Shown here: positions 45,986 through 56,264 of the stretch, in pieces
Numbering within the stretch: position 1 is the stretch's first letter
Layout of the letters: the number at the start of each line of letters is the position of its first letter
Assembly (NCBI GenBank): GCA_945876035.1
Contig: CAMCMU010000001.1
Span: 1 to 64,000, forward strand
Length of the DNA stretch: 64,000 nucleotides
Source of the DNA: Schlesneria paludicola DSM 18645
GTDB lineage: Bacteria; Planctomycetota; Planctomycetia; Planctomycetales; Planctomycetaceae
Direction of reading: 5' to 3'
The notes under the pieces: generated by a model
What the model saw: the letters and a program-made list of their open reading frames with translations, nothing else
Told to the model about the DNA's origin: nothing
Databases searched by the model: none
Translations under genes and position numbers: made by a program

Positions 45986-46245
45986 TTCTCAAGACGAGGC
46001 TCAACCGTCTTCACGATTCGAAACTCCAATCGTCCCGAATCAGCCGAAACCATCTCGCCCCTTTCATTAACTCCGATCCGCAGGGGGCGACCAAATTTTG
46101 CGATTGTGTCGGCGGAACGCCGAACGACAAAGGTCACCCATCCGGAACCTGCAGGCTGACGCAGGATGCTACTTGTAAAAAAATCACGTGTGGAAGAACA
46201 CCGCTCCTGCTGAATTCTCGCACTACGCACACGATGTTCTTTACG

Positions 46246-48447
46246 TCAACCTCTGGGCGGGAGCCTCTGCCCCATTTTTTCACACGGCATGAAGTCGTGA
46301 TCAGAGGCCACCTGTCCATTTCCAATGCACAGCAATAACGTCCCCAGAGACGCCGCGAATGCGGCAACCGCGAGACAGACGAAGGGCAGATGCTGATGAG
46401 ATTCGACCCCGATGCCAAGCCCTTTCAGTTCCTCCGTAAAACTCGACAACGACAGCAGAAAACCATTGTGCACGACATGCAGCAGCATTCCCGGCCAAAT
46501 GCTTCCGGATCGGACACAAATCGCAGCAAGAGTCAATCCGAGGAAACATGTCGGAAAGAAACGTTCTGAAAACAATGACTGCTGAACGATGACATGAAAC
46601 AAACCAAACAAACCGCCGGAACAGGCGACGGCCAGCGGTATCGACATTTTTGTGCGACAGGAAGACAGGAGGAACCCGCGAAAGAACAGTTCTTCACAAA
46701 TGCCGGGAATAACAGCAAGGCACAGGAGTTTCATCCACAATCCCACCGAGTCCAGTTGCGTCTTAAAGGGGGCAAAAAGTTTTTCGAGCATTTCGAGGCG
46801 TTCCGTGGAGAGCATCAGCACTTGCATCTCATACGCGAAAGGCCAGAGGGAGAGACCGAGGATGGCACAGGCGACCACGTTCCGAAAGGAGGCCCTGCGT
46901 AACGACAGTCCCGCCGTCCATGAGACCCCTGTGCTCCAAGTCAGCGTCAGTGGAAGAATGGCGAACAGCAGCACCGTGATCATCGCATTAGCGGTTAATC
47001 TTCCGCCAATCGACAGCGACTCCCATCGTGCAGGAATGCTGCTCAAAATAAGAAACGAAGGGAACAGGACCGCCAGCCCGAACAGAGCCTCACCCAACGA
47101 TGGCGACGAGCGTGGCTGATCCGGCCGCCGAAACAGGTCTGCCCAACCGCCATCGCTCCCGTACAGCACGGCATCTGTTCCGAAAATTCTCGCGGCCGCA
47201 GCAAGGGCCACCGCAGCGTAAAGAACGGTTGAAAACAGCGTTGCCACGGCCCAGATCGGCACCACTCGCTCATCGAAGACATCGCGGGCGAGAAGCACAA
47301 TGTTGACTAAGGGCGTGACGGCATAAGTCGCGTTAAACTCAATCCCCGGAAGCAGACATAAGACTCCGGGAGCAAGCGAGACGAGCATGACGGGAATCAG
47401 GTAAGCCTGTGCCTCTTTGAAACTGCGTGCGAAGCTCGTTAAGACCAGAATGATCGCCGAGAAAAATGCCGCGAAGACGCACAGAAGTCCCAGCGTTGAA
47501 ACGATGACTGAAAGGGTGATCCCACCCGCCCCAAACAGAAGACCCTCTAATCCACTGGCGTAGGAGGTCACCACCATCGACAACAGATTTGCCAAGGCGG
47601 TCAACATCGCCACGCACAAGACAGCTAGATATTTTGCAAACAAGAGTTCGTGCCTAGGAACCGGTGCGGCGACGAGCGCCTCGAGCGTCCCGCGTTCGCG
47701 TTCTCCGGCCGTCAGGTCAATCGCAGGATAAACGGCACCCGTGACGGTCATCAGAATCAGGATCAGCGGAACCAAAGTCGCCAATGAAAACGGGGAGTCA
47801 CCGGGACCGGTTTGCTTCGGCAGGGGGATCGATTTGACAAAGAATGGGGATTGCGGTTTCGTGATATCTCGCGAGAAGACCTCGCCGGCGTGTGCCTCGT
47901 TCACCGCTCGAAAGCGTTCCTCGACAAAACTCCGAACGGAGCGACTATGGATAGAGTCCGGCCGGTAAACGACTTCACACGTCAGCGACATCTCCTCCGC
48001 CTGACGAACCAAACGAACGCCCACATCGCTCGTCCGATCTTGGACCAACTGTGTGACATCGGCCACAACGTCTGGATTTTCGGGCGCCAGCAATTGAATC
48101 AACGGGTCCTCGAGAGTGCCGGCTGGCGGCACGCCTGGATCGAATGTCCCCGTTTCCCGAATGCCAACAAAACGGTGGCCTATTCTAAACAGTTTTTGAA
48201 AGTCGACTTGGTCGGATTGTCGTTCCAGGGCGATGCGATATTCAACTTTTGATTGAGACTGCAGTTGGGAAACGAGCAGCTTTTGCATCGTCACTCCCAA
48301 CAGCGGATAGATCAGTAGCGGCATGCCAATCAGCGTAATGATCGTCCGCCGATCACGCAGTGTTTCCCGCAGTTCTTTCGATGTCATTCTCCACCAACGT
48401 GGCGACCGCCAACCGAACAACGATAAACCGCGATTGTCATTCGACAT
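46246..48447 (-). CDS. ABC-2 permease (NatB-like) fused to CPBP intramembrane protease
   Basis: The 733-residue membrane protein has two parts. Residues 1 to about 450 are an ABC-2/NatB-like export permease: one N-terminal helix ([16 protein letters not shown]), a large extracytoplasmic loop, then five or so helices after [32 protein letters not shown], a typical NatB signature. Residues about 500-733 form a CPBP (Abi/CAAX protease-like) domain with EELFFRG near 584, FGLFHVI and HVVHNGF, the three glutamate/histidine motifs. The start ATG (48447) overlaps the end of the ATPase gene by 11 bases, so the two are translationally coupled. The exported substrate (Na+ or other) is unknown. Confidence 0.9.
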   Translation of the reverse strand: MSNDNRGLSLFGWRSPRWWRMTSKELRETLRDRRTIITLIGMPLLIYPLLGVTMQKLLVSQLQSQSKVEYRIALERQSDQVDFQKLFRIGHRFVGIRETGTFDPGVPPAGTLEDPLIQLLAPENPDVVADVTQLVQDRTSDVGVRLVRQAEEMSLTCEVVYRPDSIHSRSVRSFVEERFRAVNEAHAGEVFSRDITKPQSPFFVKSIPLPKQTGPGDSPFSLATLVPLILILMTVTGAVYPAIDLTAGERERGTLEALVAAPVPRHELLFAKYLAVLCVAMLTALANLLSMVVTSYASGLEGLLFGAGGITLSVIVSTLGLLCVFAAFFSAIILVLTSFARSFKEAQAYLIPVMLVSLAPGVLCLLPGIEFNATYAVTPLVNIVLLARDVFDERVVPIWAVATLFSTVLYAAVALAAAARIFGTDAVLYGSDGGWADLFRRPDQPRSSPSLGEALFGLAVLFPSFLILSSIPARWESLSIGGRLTANAMITVLLFAILPLTLTWSTGVSWTAGLSLRRASFRNVVACAILGLSLWPFAYEMQVLMLSTERLEMLEKLFAPFKTQLDSVGLWMKLLCLAVIPGICEELFFRGFLLSSCRTKMSIPLAVACSGGLFGLFHVIVQQSLFSERFFPTCFLGLTLAAICVRSGSIWPGMLLHVVHNGFLLSLSSFTEELKGLGIGVESHQHLPFVCLAVAAFAASLGTLLLCIGNGQVASDHDFMPCEKMGQRLPPRG

Positions 48448-49213
48448 GTGGCAACACCTCCGGCACGGCACGAGATTCTGGGGGCGGCGTACTGAGTAAT
48501 TGAAGAAACATGTCATACAAAGTTGTCTGACCGGTGATTTGTTGCAGACTGGGAAACGTTCCCTCGTGACGCAATTCGCCGTAATGCAACAACCCCATCC
48601 GATCACAGACGTGAGAAGCCTCATCCAAACGGTGCGTGGAGATCACAATCGCCTTCCCCAGTGACCGTAGTTGCTCGATGTACTGAAAAACGATGTGCGT
48701 TCCGACGACGTCAAGACCGCGTGTCGGTTCATCAAGCAGCATCACGGGGGGATCATGAATCAAGGCCCGCGCCAATGTCACCCGCTGCTTTTGTCCGGTA
48801 CTCAGCGTCGCACATCGCTGATCAAGAAATCGGCTGAGATCCAGCAGTTTGGAAATTTCTGACAGCCGCTTTGCCGCCTTTTGCGGATCGACTCCATAAA
48901 GGTCTGCGAAGAAGAACAACATCTCGCGTGGAGTGAGCCACTGGTACAAACCGGCGCTAGCCGAGACCAGTCCGATGCGTCGTTTGACCTCATCGGAATC
49001 ACGGGTGACGCGAAATCCATCCACGACCGCATCGCCACAGGTCGGCTGGAGAAGTCCAAGAATCATACGCAGTGTCGTCGTCTTACCGGCTCCGTTGGGG
49101 CCGAGTAATCCGTAGACTTCTCCCGCTTTGACCTCAAACGACAAATTGCTCACAGCGGTCAGCAACTTGCCATTGGAACGAAACTGCCGAGTCAGACCAG
49201 TCACGGAGATCAT
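48437..49213 (-). CDS. ABC transporter ATP-binding protein, NatA-like
   Basis: A 258-residue ATPase that drives the permease encoded next to it. Walker A is GPNGAGKTT (37-45), the ABC signature LSTGQKQR is near 137, Walker B is [12 protein letters not shown] near 158, and the switch His is in ISTHRLDEA near 192. The pair resembles NatAB sodium exporters and CPBP-fused relatives. The start [11 protein letters not shown] at 49213 fits the family. It is the first gene of the operon; no promoter motif was recognised. Confidence 0.93.
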   Translation of the reverse strand: MISVTGLTRQFRSNGKLLTAVSNLSFEVKAGEVYGLLGPNGAGKTTTLRMILGLLQPTCGDAVVDGFRVTRDSDEVKRRIGLVSASAGLYQWLTPREMLFFFADLYGVDPQKAAKRLSEISKLLDLSRFLDQRCATLSTGQKQRVTLARALIHDPPVMLLDEPTRGLDVVGTHIVFQYIEQLRSLGKAIVISTHRLDEASHVCDRMGLLHYGELRHEGTFPSLQQITGQTTLYDMFLQLLSTPPPESRAVPEVLPHVE

Positions 49214-49631
49214 CAGGCGAAGTCCTCAAAACACGTCGGTTGAGACGAGCTTCAGTGTCAGACCTTAAATTACACACGCCGTAGACTGTGTCAGGAATCA
49301 TCCTCCAAGACGATGCATTTCTAACTTTTACGGACTCGCCAATCGTTCCACCGGTTTCGTCAACCGATTGGTTCCGTCAACCGATTTTGATCCTCCTGGT
49401 TCTGCGTTGAGTCCTGTGCGCAATTTCAGGGAAAGGCACTCAGATGGACATCGTCAAAAATGGACCTCGCAAGCTCGTGGTCATGATCTGTGACACCTAC
49501 TCGCAGCGGAATGACTTCATGGCGTCTCACGCAGAATTCAGAGGACCACTCGCCCTCTCCCAATCGAATCCGGAGTCTGTCTCGACGATCCCGGACGATT
49601 TCTCTGCATCTGAAACCGTCAATCATCCGCA
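49214..49631. other. Intergenic region with short repeats
   Basis: About 420 bases between the end of the GH-like gene and the start of the NatA-like gene, both minus strand. The 12-base direct repeat CGTCAACCGATT occurs at 49358-49369 and 49375-49386, and CCAATCG (49339-49345) is inverted with CGATTGG (49365-49371). This may be a terminator-like structure of the upstream operon or a binding site. No gene is supported. Confidence 0.45.
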
Positions 49632-51347
49632 TTAACGCTGCTTCAGAGCCTTTCTTGGCACGTGCGCCTCCAAATCTTCGACTCTCACGATCAAACTGGC
49701 GTCTCCCAAGTTTTTTGCCAAACGCACTCCAAAACGATTGTCACCAAATTTGGCCAACTTTGATGCGGCCATATCAAGAATATAAAGGTGAAAAGGTGGA
49801 AGTGGAATCCCTTCCCTTGCTGTTTGGCCATCACTGTCAAACACGCGACGAATATGCGATGCACGAACCGTCTTTCCGTTGAGAGAGAATTCCAATTCGT
49901 CATTGTCTGCCAGGCCCGTGACCTTAAATCTCAACGTTGCGACGAGATTCGCATCGTTCCAATCCTCAGCAATGCGGAAATCTAGTGACGCGGAAGGATC
50001 TTTCGCGAGTCGATCTAACTGGATGTCTTCCTTTTTGGCGATTCCTGTGGGACGCATTCCCTGCTGACCCACGGCCAGGGCCCGACCGATCGCCGACACA
50101 CTTTCGCGTGGCCCACACCAAAGCGGATGGTACAGATAGTGTCTTGTATCCCGGGCCACGTCTTGGGGATCACGCAAACCCGTCAGATCACCCATCGCTC
50201 GAGGCCATGCGTCCGCCGATCCCATGTCTTCACGCCAGTGGTATTGGTAATTGTAAACCGAAATACCGTGGGCACCAAATTGATAGTAGTTGTGCGCGGC
50301 GGCCCGATAACTCTCAGGCGTATGACATTGATGATCATTTCCTCGACCGATTCGTGGATGAATTGAGGGATAAACCCGGCAAGCTGTTCCCTCAACCAGT
50401 TTGAGGTAATCCTCCGTCCGGATGTTGCTGTCCGTATGAAAAAAGTCTGTCGGACAAATAAAATCTACAGAGCCGCTCCGAACCCAAGCCGCCACGTCAA
50501 AACCGAGCGAACGACATTCCTCAAGTGTCTGGGGAATCCGAACGCCGAGAGCCAGACGAGCACGTCCCCGCTTGTGCGCAGCTTGATCCAGCAATAGTCG
50601 CACCTTTGCGACGAAGTCTGTCAAGAGAGGCGCATTCTTCTCTGCTTCTAAACTTTGAAACATGTGACACCAACGCATCCAATCCAATTCCAAGCCGTCC
50701 ACGTCGTACCGCTCCAAAAACTCTCCCACGAAATCGAGAATCATCTGGCGGACACCATCGTTCTTATAATCCATTCCACCCGGATACTCCGTCAATTGCC
50801 ACTCGGGATGTTGACCGGACAGCGGCGAGGATGTCCCATGACGATCATTCATCCGCAATCCACCCAAGAACTCCATCCCTTTCTCGTGGGCGCGATCGAT
50901 CATCACTTTCAATCGATCGTAACCGGCATCTTCAAGCGGCTTCAATCCCATCGGTCGCCCCTTGTGGTAAACATCACGAAGTTCGTCCCGATAGAAACTC
51001 TTGAAGTTGGCTGAAACCGTCCCGTTAGGCAGAGCGAAAACGGTTTGAACGATGCAGTCAATCTTCGCTTTTGCGTGTTCGTCAATAATGTCTTCAATCT
51101 TGGCTTTGACCTCTTCTGCCTGGGGGTCATTGTCCATGTGCGCATACGTCAACTGAAGAGACGAGATCGCCGCTTGATCCCAATTGATCAGCAGTCGGCG
51201 TTCACGAACCGATTTTTGGGGAGCAGAATCGGCCGCAGGACTGTTAGTTTCGAGGATCCGTATGCCACCGACAGTCAGCAGAAATCCACACAATATTCGA
51301 AAAACTGCGGAACGTCGTTGGCTAGGGTCAACATAGTCCAGTTGCAT
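49632..51347 (-). CDS. Exported glycoside-hydrolase-like TIM-barrel protein
   Basis: The 571-residue protein has an N-terminal hydrophobic signal (VFRILCGFLLTVGGIRIL). From about residue 50 to 400 it reads as a GHL10/alpha-amylase-like TIM barrel: LLINWDQAAISSLQL near 52, DRAHEKGMEFLGGLRMNDRHG near 151-171, and VDGLELDWMRW at 216-226, whose Glu/Asp are candidate catalytic or structural acids, then ARLALGVRIPQTLEEC and GISVYNYQYHW. The last 150 residues form a beta-sandwich-like tail (DASLIVRVEDLEAHVP). Ribosome-binding site AAGGA is 9 bases upstream. It is the last gene behind two exported paralogues (113-base gap), suggesting a shared substrate. Confidence 0.78.
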   Translation of the reverse strand: MQLDYVDPSQRRSAVFRILCGFLLTVGGIRILETNSPAADSAPQKSVRERRLLINWDQAAISSLQLTYAHMDNDPQAEEVKAKIEDIIDEHAKAKIDCIVQTVFALPNGTVSANFKSFYRDELRDVYHKGRPMGLKPLEDAGYDRLKVMIDRAHEKGMEFLGGLRMNDRHGTSSPLSGQHPEWQLTEYPGGMDYKNDGVRQMILDFVGEFLERYDVDGLELDWMRWCHMFQSLEAEKNAPLLTDFVAKVRLLLDQAAHKRGRARLALGVRIPQTLEECRSLGFDVAAWVRSGSVDFICPTDFFHTDSNIRTEDYLKLVEGTACRVYPSIHPRIGRGNDHQCHTPESYRAAAHNYYQFGAHGISVYNYQYHWREDMGSADAWPRAMGDLTGLRDPQDVARDTRHYLYHPLWCGPRESVSAIGRALAVGQQGMRPTGIAKKEDIQLDRLAKDPSASLDFRIAEDWNDANLVATLRFKVTGLADNDELEFSLNGKTVRASHIRRVFDSDGQTAREGIPLPPFHLYILDMAASKLAKFGDNRFGVRLAKNLGDASLIVRVEDLEAHVPRKALKQR

Positions 51348-51459
51348 CTGATGTGATCCTTAGTTGAAATTTCTTGTTAGGCCGTTGATAACATCGACCC
51401 GTATTTCAAAGCATCGAGAGGAGGGATGGTCCCGCGGCGATAGGACATCCGTGTCCCTG

Positions 51460-52722
51460 TCATCCACCGAAGTGCGACGCTTCTGAAGCCCGATAGGAAA
51501 TATTTAGTTCCGGCGTCTGGATCCGTTGAAAACCGCTGACACGCGAGTCGAGGGCTCGTTCAATAACTGAGCTCGTGAGTTGCGTTCGTTCCACGGGATA
51601 GGGAGCTTTACCGGTCACGATCATTTCCTCAACCTGTGCCATGAGGCAGGCGGAATAGGCGACGTTCGGCTCGGGTGGTGCGTAAAATTGGGTGGAGATA
51701 ATCTCGTCGTTCGCCAATCTGACAGCACCGTTGAAGTCTGACATCACTCCATTGAGCATCATCACTGTGGCGCGCAGCCCATCGTTGTACTCAATGAGCA
51801 ATGCCGTCACAGGCCGATCTTTTCGAATCATACCTGGCAATTTGCCGTTGCGGACCAAATCTTGTGGGCGAGAATCGAGATCAGAGTCCCCCGAGATGGA
51901 GTCTGATCGCGAAAGAGCGGCCTCCAACAGACGCTTCGACCACTGACCCTCCTCACCGGCGCGCCAGACAGCATCTCCTTCGAGTAGCTGTACGGACTTC
52001 ACGCCGGTTTCACCACCACGGCGCCGCTCGACCATACTTTGCAGTGCTTCGTAGACGTGAAATGCGGTGTGATCGACAGCACCCATGCCGATCGCCAATG
52101 CCTCTTTCACCTCCGCTCCATAAGGAACGTCCACAGCGGGCAGTCGCCAAGTGACAGGGACCGAGGATCCCGCCAAGAAAGGAAAACCAAGGCGTTTAGA
52201 ATCCTGAACCATTTTTGCGGCATGCTGCCAACTGTAGGACAAGTGCTTGTCGTTGTAGATCGGTACCGATCTACCATCCTGCTCGAAAACCTTGACCGCT
52301 TGTTGAAAAAAATCGAAGCGAGGATACAGCTTTTGCCCTTTTTCGTTGTCAGGATATTCCCCGTGCTCACCAATGATCACGACGCCATCCACGGCAAGTT
52401 TGTCGCCTCCACATCGCAGAGCCTGCGCAATTGTTGGCTGGACCGTAAAGCCGTATTCCTCAGCACGTTTTACGCTCAGGTCGGCATCATTCTTTTGGTC
52501 CACGTACGCCGAGACCACTTGAAGTTGTGATTTGTGCCATCGACCATGTCGGGGATAACCGACGAGGAATCGGTCTCCCATGTGACCGCAATGAGACAGG
52601 TAGGACCAGATTGTGGCGACAATTGCAATTTTTTTGGGCGTTGGGTCGGCAGCGTCTAATCGATTCAACCCCGCAAAACTTGCCGCTCCCAATGCACCTA
52701 GAAATGTACGTCGATCAAACAT
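51460..52722 (-). CDS. Exported protein, DKHLS/PVTWR family (paralogue 2)
   Basis: A 420-residue protein with a Tat-like signal (MFDRRTFLGALGAASFAGL). It shares with the paralogues at 19024 and 52723 the blocks SHCGH, DGVVIIGEHGEYP, YNDKHLSY, LAGSSVPVTWR, MVERRRGGETGV and YPVERTQLTSSV. The layout suggests a degenerate Gfo/Idh-like enzyme exported after folding, but no nucleotide-binding GxGxxG is seen, so the function is open. Its ATG directly follows the stop of the upstream paralogue (TGAATG), with GGAG upstream, meaning tight translational coupling. A GH-like gene follows 113 bases downstream. Confidence 0.78.
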   Translation of the reverse strand: MFDRRTFLGALGAASFAGLNRLDAADPTPKKIAIVATIWSYLSHCGHMGDRFLVGYPRHGRWHKSQLQVVSAYVDQKNDADLSVKRAEEYGFTVQPTIAQALRCGGDKLAVDGVVIIGEHGEYPDNEKGQKLYPRFDFFQQAVKVFEQDGRSVPIYNDKHLSYSWQHAAKMVQDSKRLGFPFLAGSSVPVTWRLPAVDVPYGAEVKEALAIGMGAVDHTAFHVYEALQSMVERRRGGETGVKSVQLLEGDAVWRAGEEGQWSKRLLEAALSRSDSISGDSDLDSRPQDLVRNGKLPGMIRKDRPVTALLIEYNDGLRATVMMLNGVMSDFNGAVRLANDEIISTQFYAPPEPNVAYSACLMAQVEEMIVTGKAPYPVERTQLTSSVIERALDSRVSGFQRIQTPELNISYRASEASHFGG

Positions 52723-54009
52723 TCAGGATCTCCAAAACATGGATTCTTGGACGGGTTCGTATTGAACGGCCAAATGAGGGGTCTCAAGACGTTTTTGTTT
52801 CTGATACGACGACTCAATCCCCGCCGCGGTCATTCCAGTGGTCAGTAGTGTACGTTCCACGGGATACGGCGATTTTCCGGTTGTGAAGAGAGATTCAATG
52901 TGGTGCACCTGCGGGCTGAAAAAATTCCGCAAGGTTCGATAAGGAAGATGGAATAAAAGCGAAAAGACATCGCCGTTTTTCAGCCGTGCGGCAACATTGA
53001 CGTCTTGTACCACCCCTCCCCCGTCGAACTGAATGATCGTAGCCTTGAGTCCATCCCTGTATTCAAACCGATAGGCGTAGGAATCCGGCGCCATGCGGCG
53101 GATATCTTCTGGGGTCGGAAAGTCGTGGTTGTAACTGGGTCGCGATGGAGTCAATTGATGGCTCCGCGACAAGGCCGAATTCAACAATTCGGGATCCCAA
53201 CCCCCTTTGTCCCAGGAACCGGCTTCCATGGCTTTCCAAAACCGATCTCCTCGAAAAGCTTCCACGGAGCGAACACCGGTTTCACCACCCTGACGCCGCT
53301 CCACAATAGCCTGCATTGCCTCAATCACATGAATGTCTGCGCCATCGACTCCGCCACGCCAGATGCCAACAGCTTCCTTGACGTCCGCACGCCACGGCAA
53401 ATCCTCAGACGGAATACGCCAAGTGACGGGAAGTGAGGATCCAGCCATCAGGCCAAAATTCATCTCCCGAGATGTTTTGACCATCTCCAACGCGTAGTCC
53501 CAATTCCACGAGAGGTGCTTGTCGACGAAAATCGGTGCCGTACGACCGCTCTGCCGATACACGTCCACCGCTTGCTGAAAGTACTCGTAACGCGGGTAAA
53601 GAGCCTGTCCCTTCTCATTTGTCGGATATTTTCCGTGTTCGCCGATCAGCAAAACTCCGTCAACATCGAGTTTGCTTCCACCTTGAGTCAACGCTTCGGC
53701 AATGGTCGGATAGATCTTCATTTCGGAATGGCGACTGGCACGCTCACGGCTCAGATCGTCGCTGCCGACCTGTTCCACATACAGAGAGACCACGTCCATC
53801 GCCGGCCGGTGATGTTTCCCTTCCCAACCGTACCCCTCAAGGAAGCGGTCCACGATGTGTTGTGCATGCGAATATTTGTGATAGATCGTTGCCAACGCTG
53901 CGATGCGTGGCCGTCGTTCGGCAGCGCGCGCGGGCGTTGTGAATAATGCGGGACCCAGCGCAAGAGACGTCGCCATTCCCGCGAGAAAATCTCGTCGTGT
54001 GCCATGCAT
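52723..54009 (-). CDS. Exported protein, DKHLS/PVTWR family (paralogue 3)
   Basis: The 428-residue protein starts at ATG 54009 (MHGTRRDFLAGMATSLALG, a classic Tat signal with TRRDFL) because GGAG lies 9 bases upstream; the frame is open further, to 54273, without family character. Conserved blocks match its two paralogues: HKYSHAQHIV, DGVLLIGEHGKYPTNEKGQ, FVDKHLSWN, LMAGSSLPVTWR, IVERRQGGETGVRSV and YPVERTLLTTGM. The mature N-terminal region (RIAALATIYHKYSH) has a beta-strand where a Rossmann fold would begin, but no glycine-rich loop. It is the first gene of the minus-strand operon ending at 49632. Function unknown; an exported oxidoreductase-like role is inferred. Confidence 0.8.
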   Translation of the reverse strand: MHGTRRDFLAGMATSLALGPALFTTPARAAERRPRIAALATIYHKYSHAQHIVDRFLEGYGWEGKHHRPAMDVVSLYVEQVGSDDLSRERASRHSEMKIYPTIAEALTQGGSKLDVDGVLLIGEHGKYPTNEKGQALYPRYEYFQQAVDVYRQSGRTAPIFVDKHLSWNWDYALEMVKTSREMNFGLMAGSSLPVTWRIPSEDLPWRADVKEAVGIWRGGVDGADIHVIEAMQAIVERRQGGETGVRSVEAFRGDRFWKAMEAGSWDKGGWDPELLNSALSRSHQLTPSRPSYNHDFPTPEDIRRMAPDSYAYRFEYRDGLKATIIQFDGGGVVQDVNVAARLKNGDVFSLLFHLPYRTLRNFFSPQVHHIESLFTTGKSPYPVERTLLTTGMTAAGIESSYQKQKRLETPHLAVQYEPVQESMFWRS

Positions 54010-54752
54010 GCCCATTGACTCCTGTTGACTGAACAAAACCCGTCGTGGCGTCACCAAATCGCTCTCGCAGATCGAACACAAGACTCCACAAACGAATGCC
54101 TCATGATGCTGCCCACTGAACTCTAGCGGAAGCAGTAGATCTAGATGCATCGCAAATATCAACCCATCATTCGGGACCAATACCTGAACAACGATGCGAC
54201 ACCTTGAGGCGACAAAAACTTCGGCCGTCCAAATTCTTACCGCGGAAACACGGTTCATCCGTACGGTTCTCACCTCAGCCGTGCGTTCGCCAAGGAAGCC
54301 GACATTTTTTTCTCGGCGGGATGACGCAGGATGGATTGACGGAGGAAAATCTATCGGACGGACCTTTTGCCAAATTAAACCGGCACCTCTCCCGCGTGGT
54401 GGCTGCTCATTCCGAACACGGATCCATTGTCGGAATTCGAGTGAGAGCGTTGAGATTGGATCAACGCCATGGCTCTCTTCGCCAAGTCGTGTGATTGGAA
54501 TGCTACTACGATCGGCTCGGGCAACTGGGTGGCCTGATCACTTATCGGTTAACGCCAAGTTCGCTGCAATTCTTGATGCGTCTTCTGTGTCATTCTGCCG
54601 GCGGTGCTTGTTTCGGTGACAGAGCGCGGAGCCCATCGCGTGCCGCTTCAATCAGGCGATCGCTCGACTGACTGACTCGACAATTCCTGTCGTATCCCAT
54701 TGAATAGTCACCATCCACTAAGGCCTGACCCAGAAGGACGCCCTCCCCCACG
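54010..54752. other. Divergent intergenic region
   Basis: About 740 bases upstream of both the exported-paralogue operon (minus) and the NhaD-like gene (plus). Several frames are open, including the extension of the paralogue 3 frame to 54273, but none reads as protein. Both promoters should lie here; no operator-like repeat was recognised. Confidence 0.4.
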
Positions 54753-56249
54753 ATGAGCCGATCATTGCCTCCGCTGACGTTGTCCCTCGTTTCAATCGTG
54801 CTATTTTGGAGCGTTGTTGACGCTGCCCATGCCGGGCCGCCAAATCTTCAAACACCAGAGCTTAAACACGACATCGATGGCGATTCCCGTCCAACCACTC
54901 CCAATCACGGCCCGAAATTAGGGGAGCTGATTTCCCCCCTCTCACTGACGCCGTTTGTCGCGTTGCTTTTGTGTATTGCGATCTTTCCGCTGGCCAACCC
55001 AGACTGGTGGGAACACAATCGAAACAAGACATTGATCGCGTCCATCCTGGGCCTTCCCACGGCAGCTTATCTGCTCACATATGGCCCCCCCGGCATGCAC
55101 TCGCTGGAGCACGTGGCGAAGGAGTATGTCTCGTTTATTGTGCTGCTCGGTTCGCTGTTCATCATCAGCGGGGGAGTCTACGTGCGCGGGGCGTTTCATG
55201 GTTCGCCCGTGATCAATACCACGTTCCTCGCATTGGGAGCGTGCTTGGCCAGTTTCATCGGCACCACCGGAGCGTCGATGCTTCTCCTGCGTCCTTTGTT
55301 ACGTGCCAATCAACGACGGCGTTCCATGGGGCATGTGGTCGTCTTTTTCATCTTCATCGTCTCGAACTGCGGCGGATTGCTGACCCCCCTCGGAGACCCT
55401 CCACTGTACATCGGATTTCTCAAAGGTGTCCCCTTCGAATGGACACTGCAACTGTGGAAGCAGTGGGCCTTTGTGAACGGCTCGCTGCTGATCACGTTTT
55501 TCGCTTGGGACACGCTTGCGAGTCATCGAGAATCTCGCACGGCTGCCGAAAAGGAGCCATTGGAAACACTTCTCTCCCCAGAGACGTTTGGCATAAATGG
55601 TCAGCACAATTTTTGGGGACTGGCCGGAATTATTGCGGTGATTTACTGCTCGGGACAGGGAATCGGCAACGGCGGTCAGGTGTATTCGTGGGGCGTGCAG
55701 GATGGATTGATGGTCGCCATCACAGCGATTTGTTATTGGTGGACTTCTGCAGCAATCCGGGCCAACAACCGCTTCTCATTCGGACCGATCATCGAAGTGG
55801 CGATTTTGTTTTCGGGTATCTTCGTAACGATGATTCCGGCATTAGCCCTCCTGAGTGTGCATGGCCGTGGCTTAGGAATCGAGACTCCGGCGCAGTTTTT
55901 CTGGGTCTCTGGAATGTTGTCGAGCTTTCTCGACAATGCACCGACATACTTGACGTTCGCGGTCACCGCGTGCGGAATCCACGGAGTCAATACCGAGGAG
56001 GGCCGCTATCTCGCCGAGTTTCTCAAACTCCCCGTTGCCGTCGAGGCCGCTCGAATTCTGGCTGCCATCAGTTGCGGTTCGGTCTTTATGGGAGCCAATA
56101 CTTACATCGGCAACGGCCCGAATTTGATGGTCAAAGCGATTGCCGAAGAAAACAACGTTCGCATGCCCGGATTCTTTGGCTACATGGCCTACTCCGGAGG
56201 CGTCCTGATCCCGATCTTGATTGCGACAACGTTCCTCTTCTTCGTCTAA
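54753..56249 (+). CDS. NhaD-like Na+:H+ antiporter / CitMHS_2 family transporter
   Basis: A 498-residue protein with a cleavable-looking signal (LVSIVLFWSVVDAAHA), a polar segment, then about 12 membrane helices. IT-superfamily features are FIGTTGASMLLLRPLLR near 169, SNCGGLLTPLGDPPLYIGFLKG near 206 (the conserved helical-hairpin motif), FLDNAPTYLTF near 389 and the second hairpin CGSVFMGANTYIGNGPNLM near 437. The combination fits the putative Na+/H+ antiporter family related to NhaD. It would expel sodium using the proton gradient. AAGGAC lies about 12 bases upstream. It converges on the membrane protein gene at 56265 with only 15 bases between stops. Confidence 0.9.
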   Translation: MSRSLPPLTLSLVSIVLFWSVVDAAHAGPPNLQTPELKHDIDGDSRPTTPNHGPKLGELISPLSLTPFVALLLCIAIFPLANPDWWEHNRNKTLIASILGLPTAAYLLTYGPPGMHSLEHVAKEYVSFIVLLGSLFIISGGVYVRGAFHGSPVINTTFLALGACLASFIGTTGASMLLLRPLLRANQRRRSMGHVVVFFIFIVSNCGGLLTPLGDPPLYIGFLKGVPFEWTLQLWKQWAFVNGSLLITFFAWDTLASHRESRTAAEKEPLETLLSPETFGINGQHNFWGLAGIIAVIYCSGQGIGNGGQVYSWGVQDGLMVAITAICYWWTSAAIRANNRFSFGPIIEVAILFSGIFVTMIPALALLSVHGRGLGIETPAQFFWVSGMLSSFLDNAPTYLTFAVTACGIHGVNTEEGRYLAEFLKLPVAVEAARILAAISCGSVFMGANTYIGNGPNLMVKAIAEENNVRMPGFFGYMAYSGGVLIPILIATTFLFFV

Positions 56250-56264
56250 AAATGTCCGTCACAG

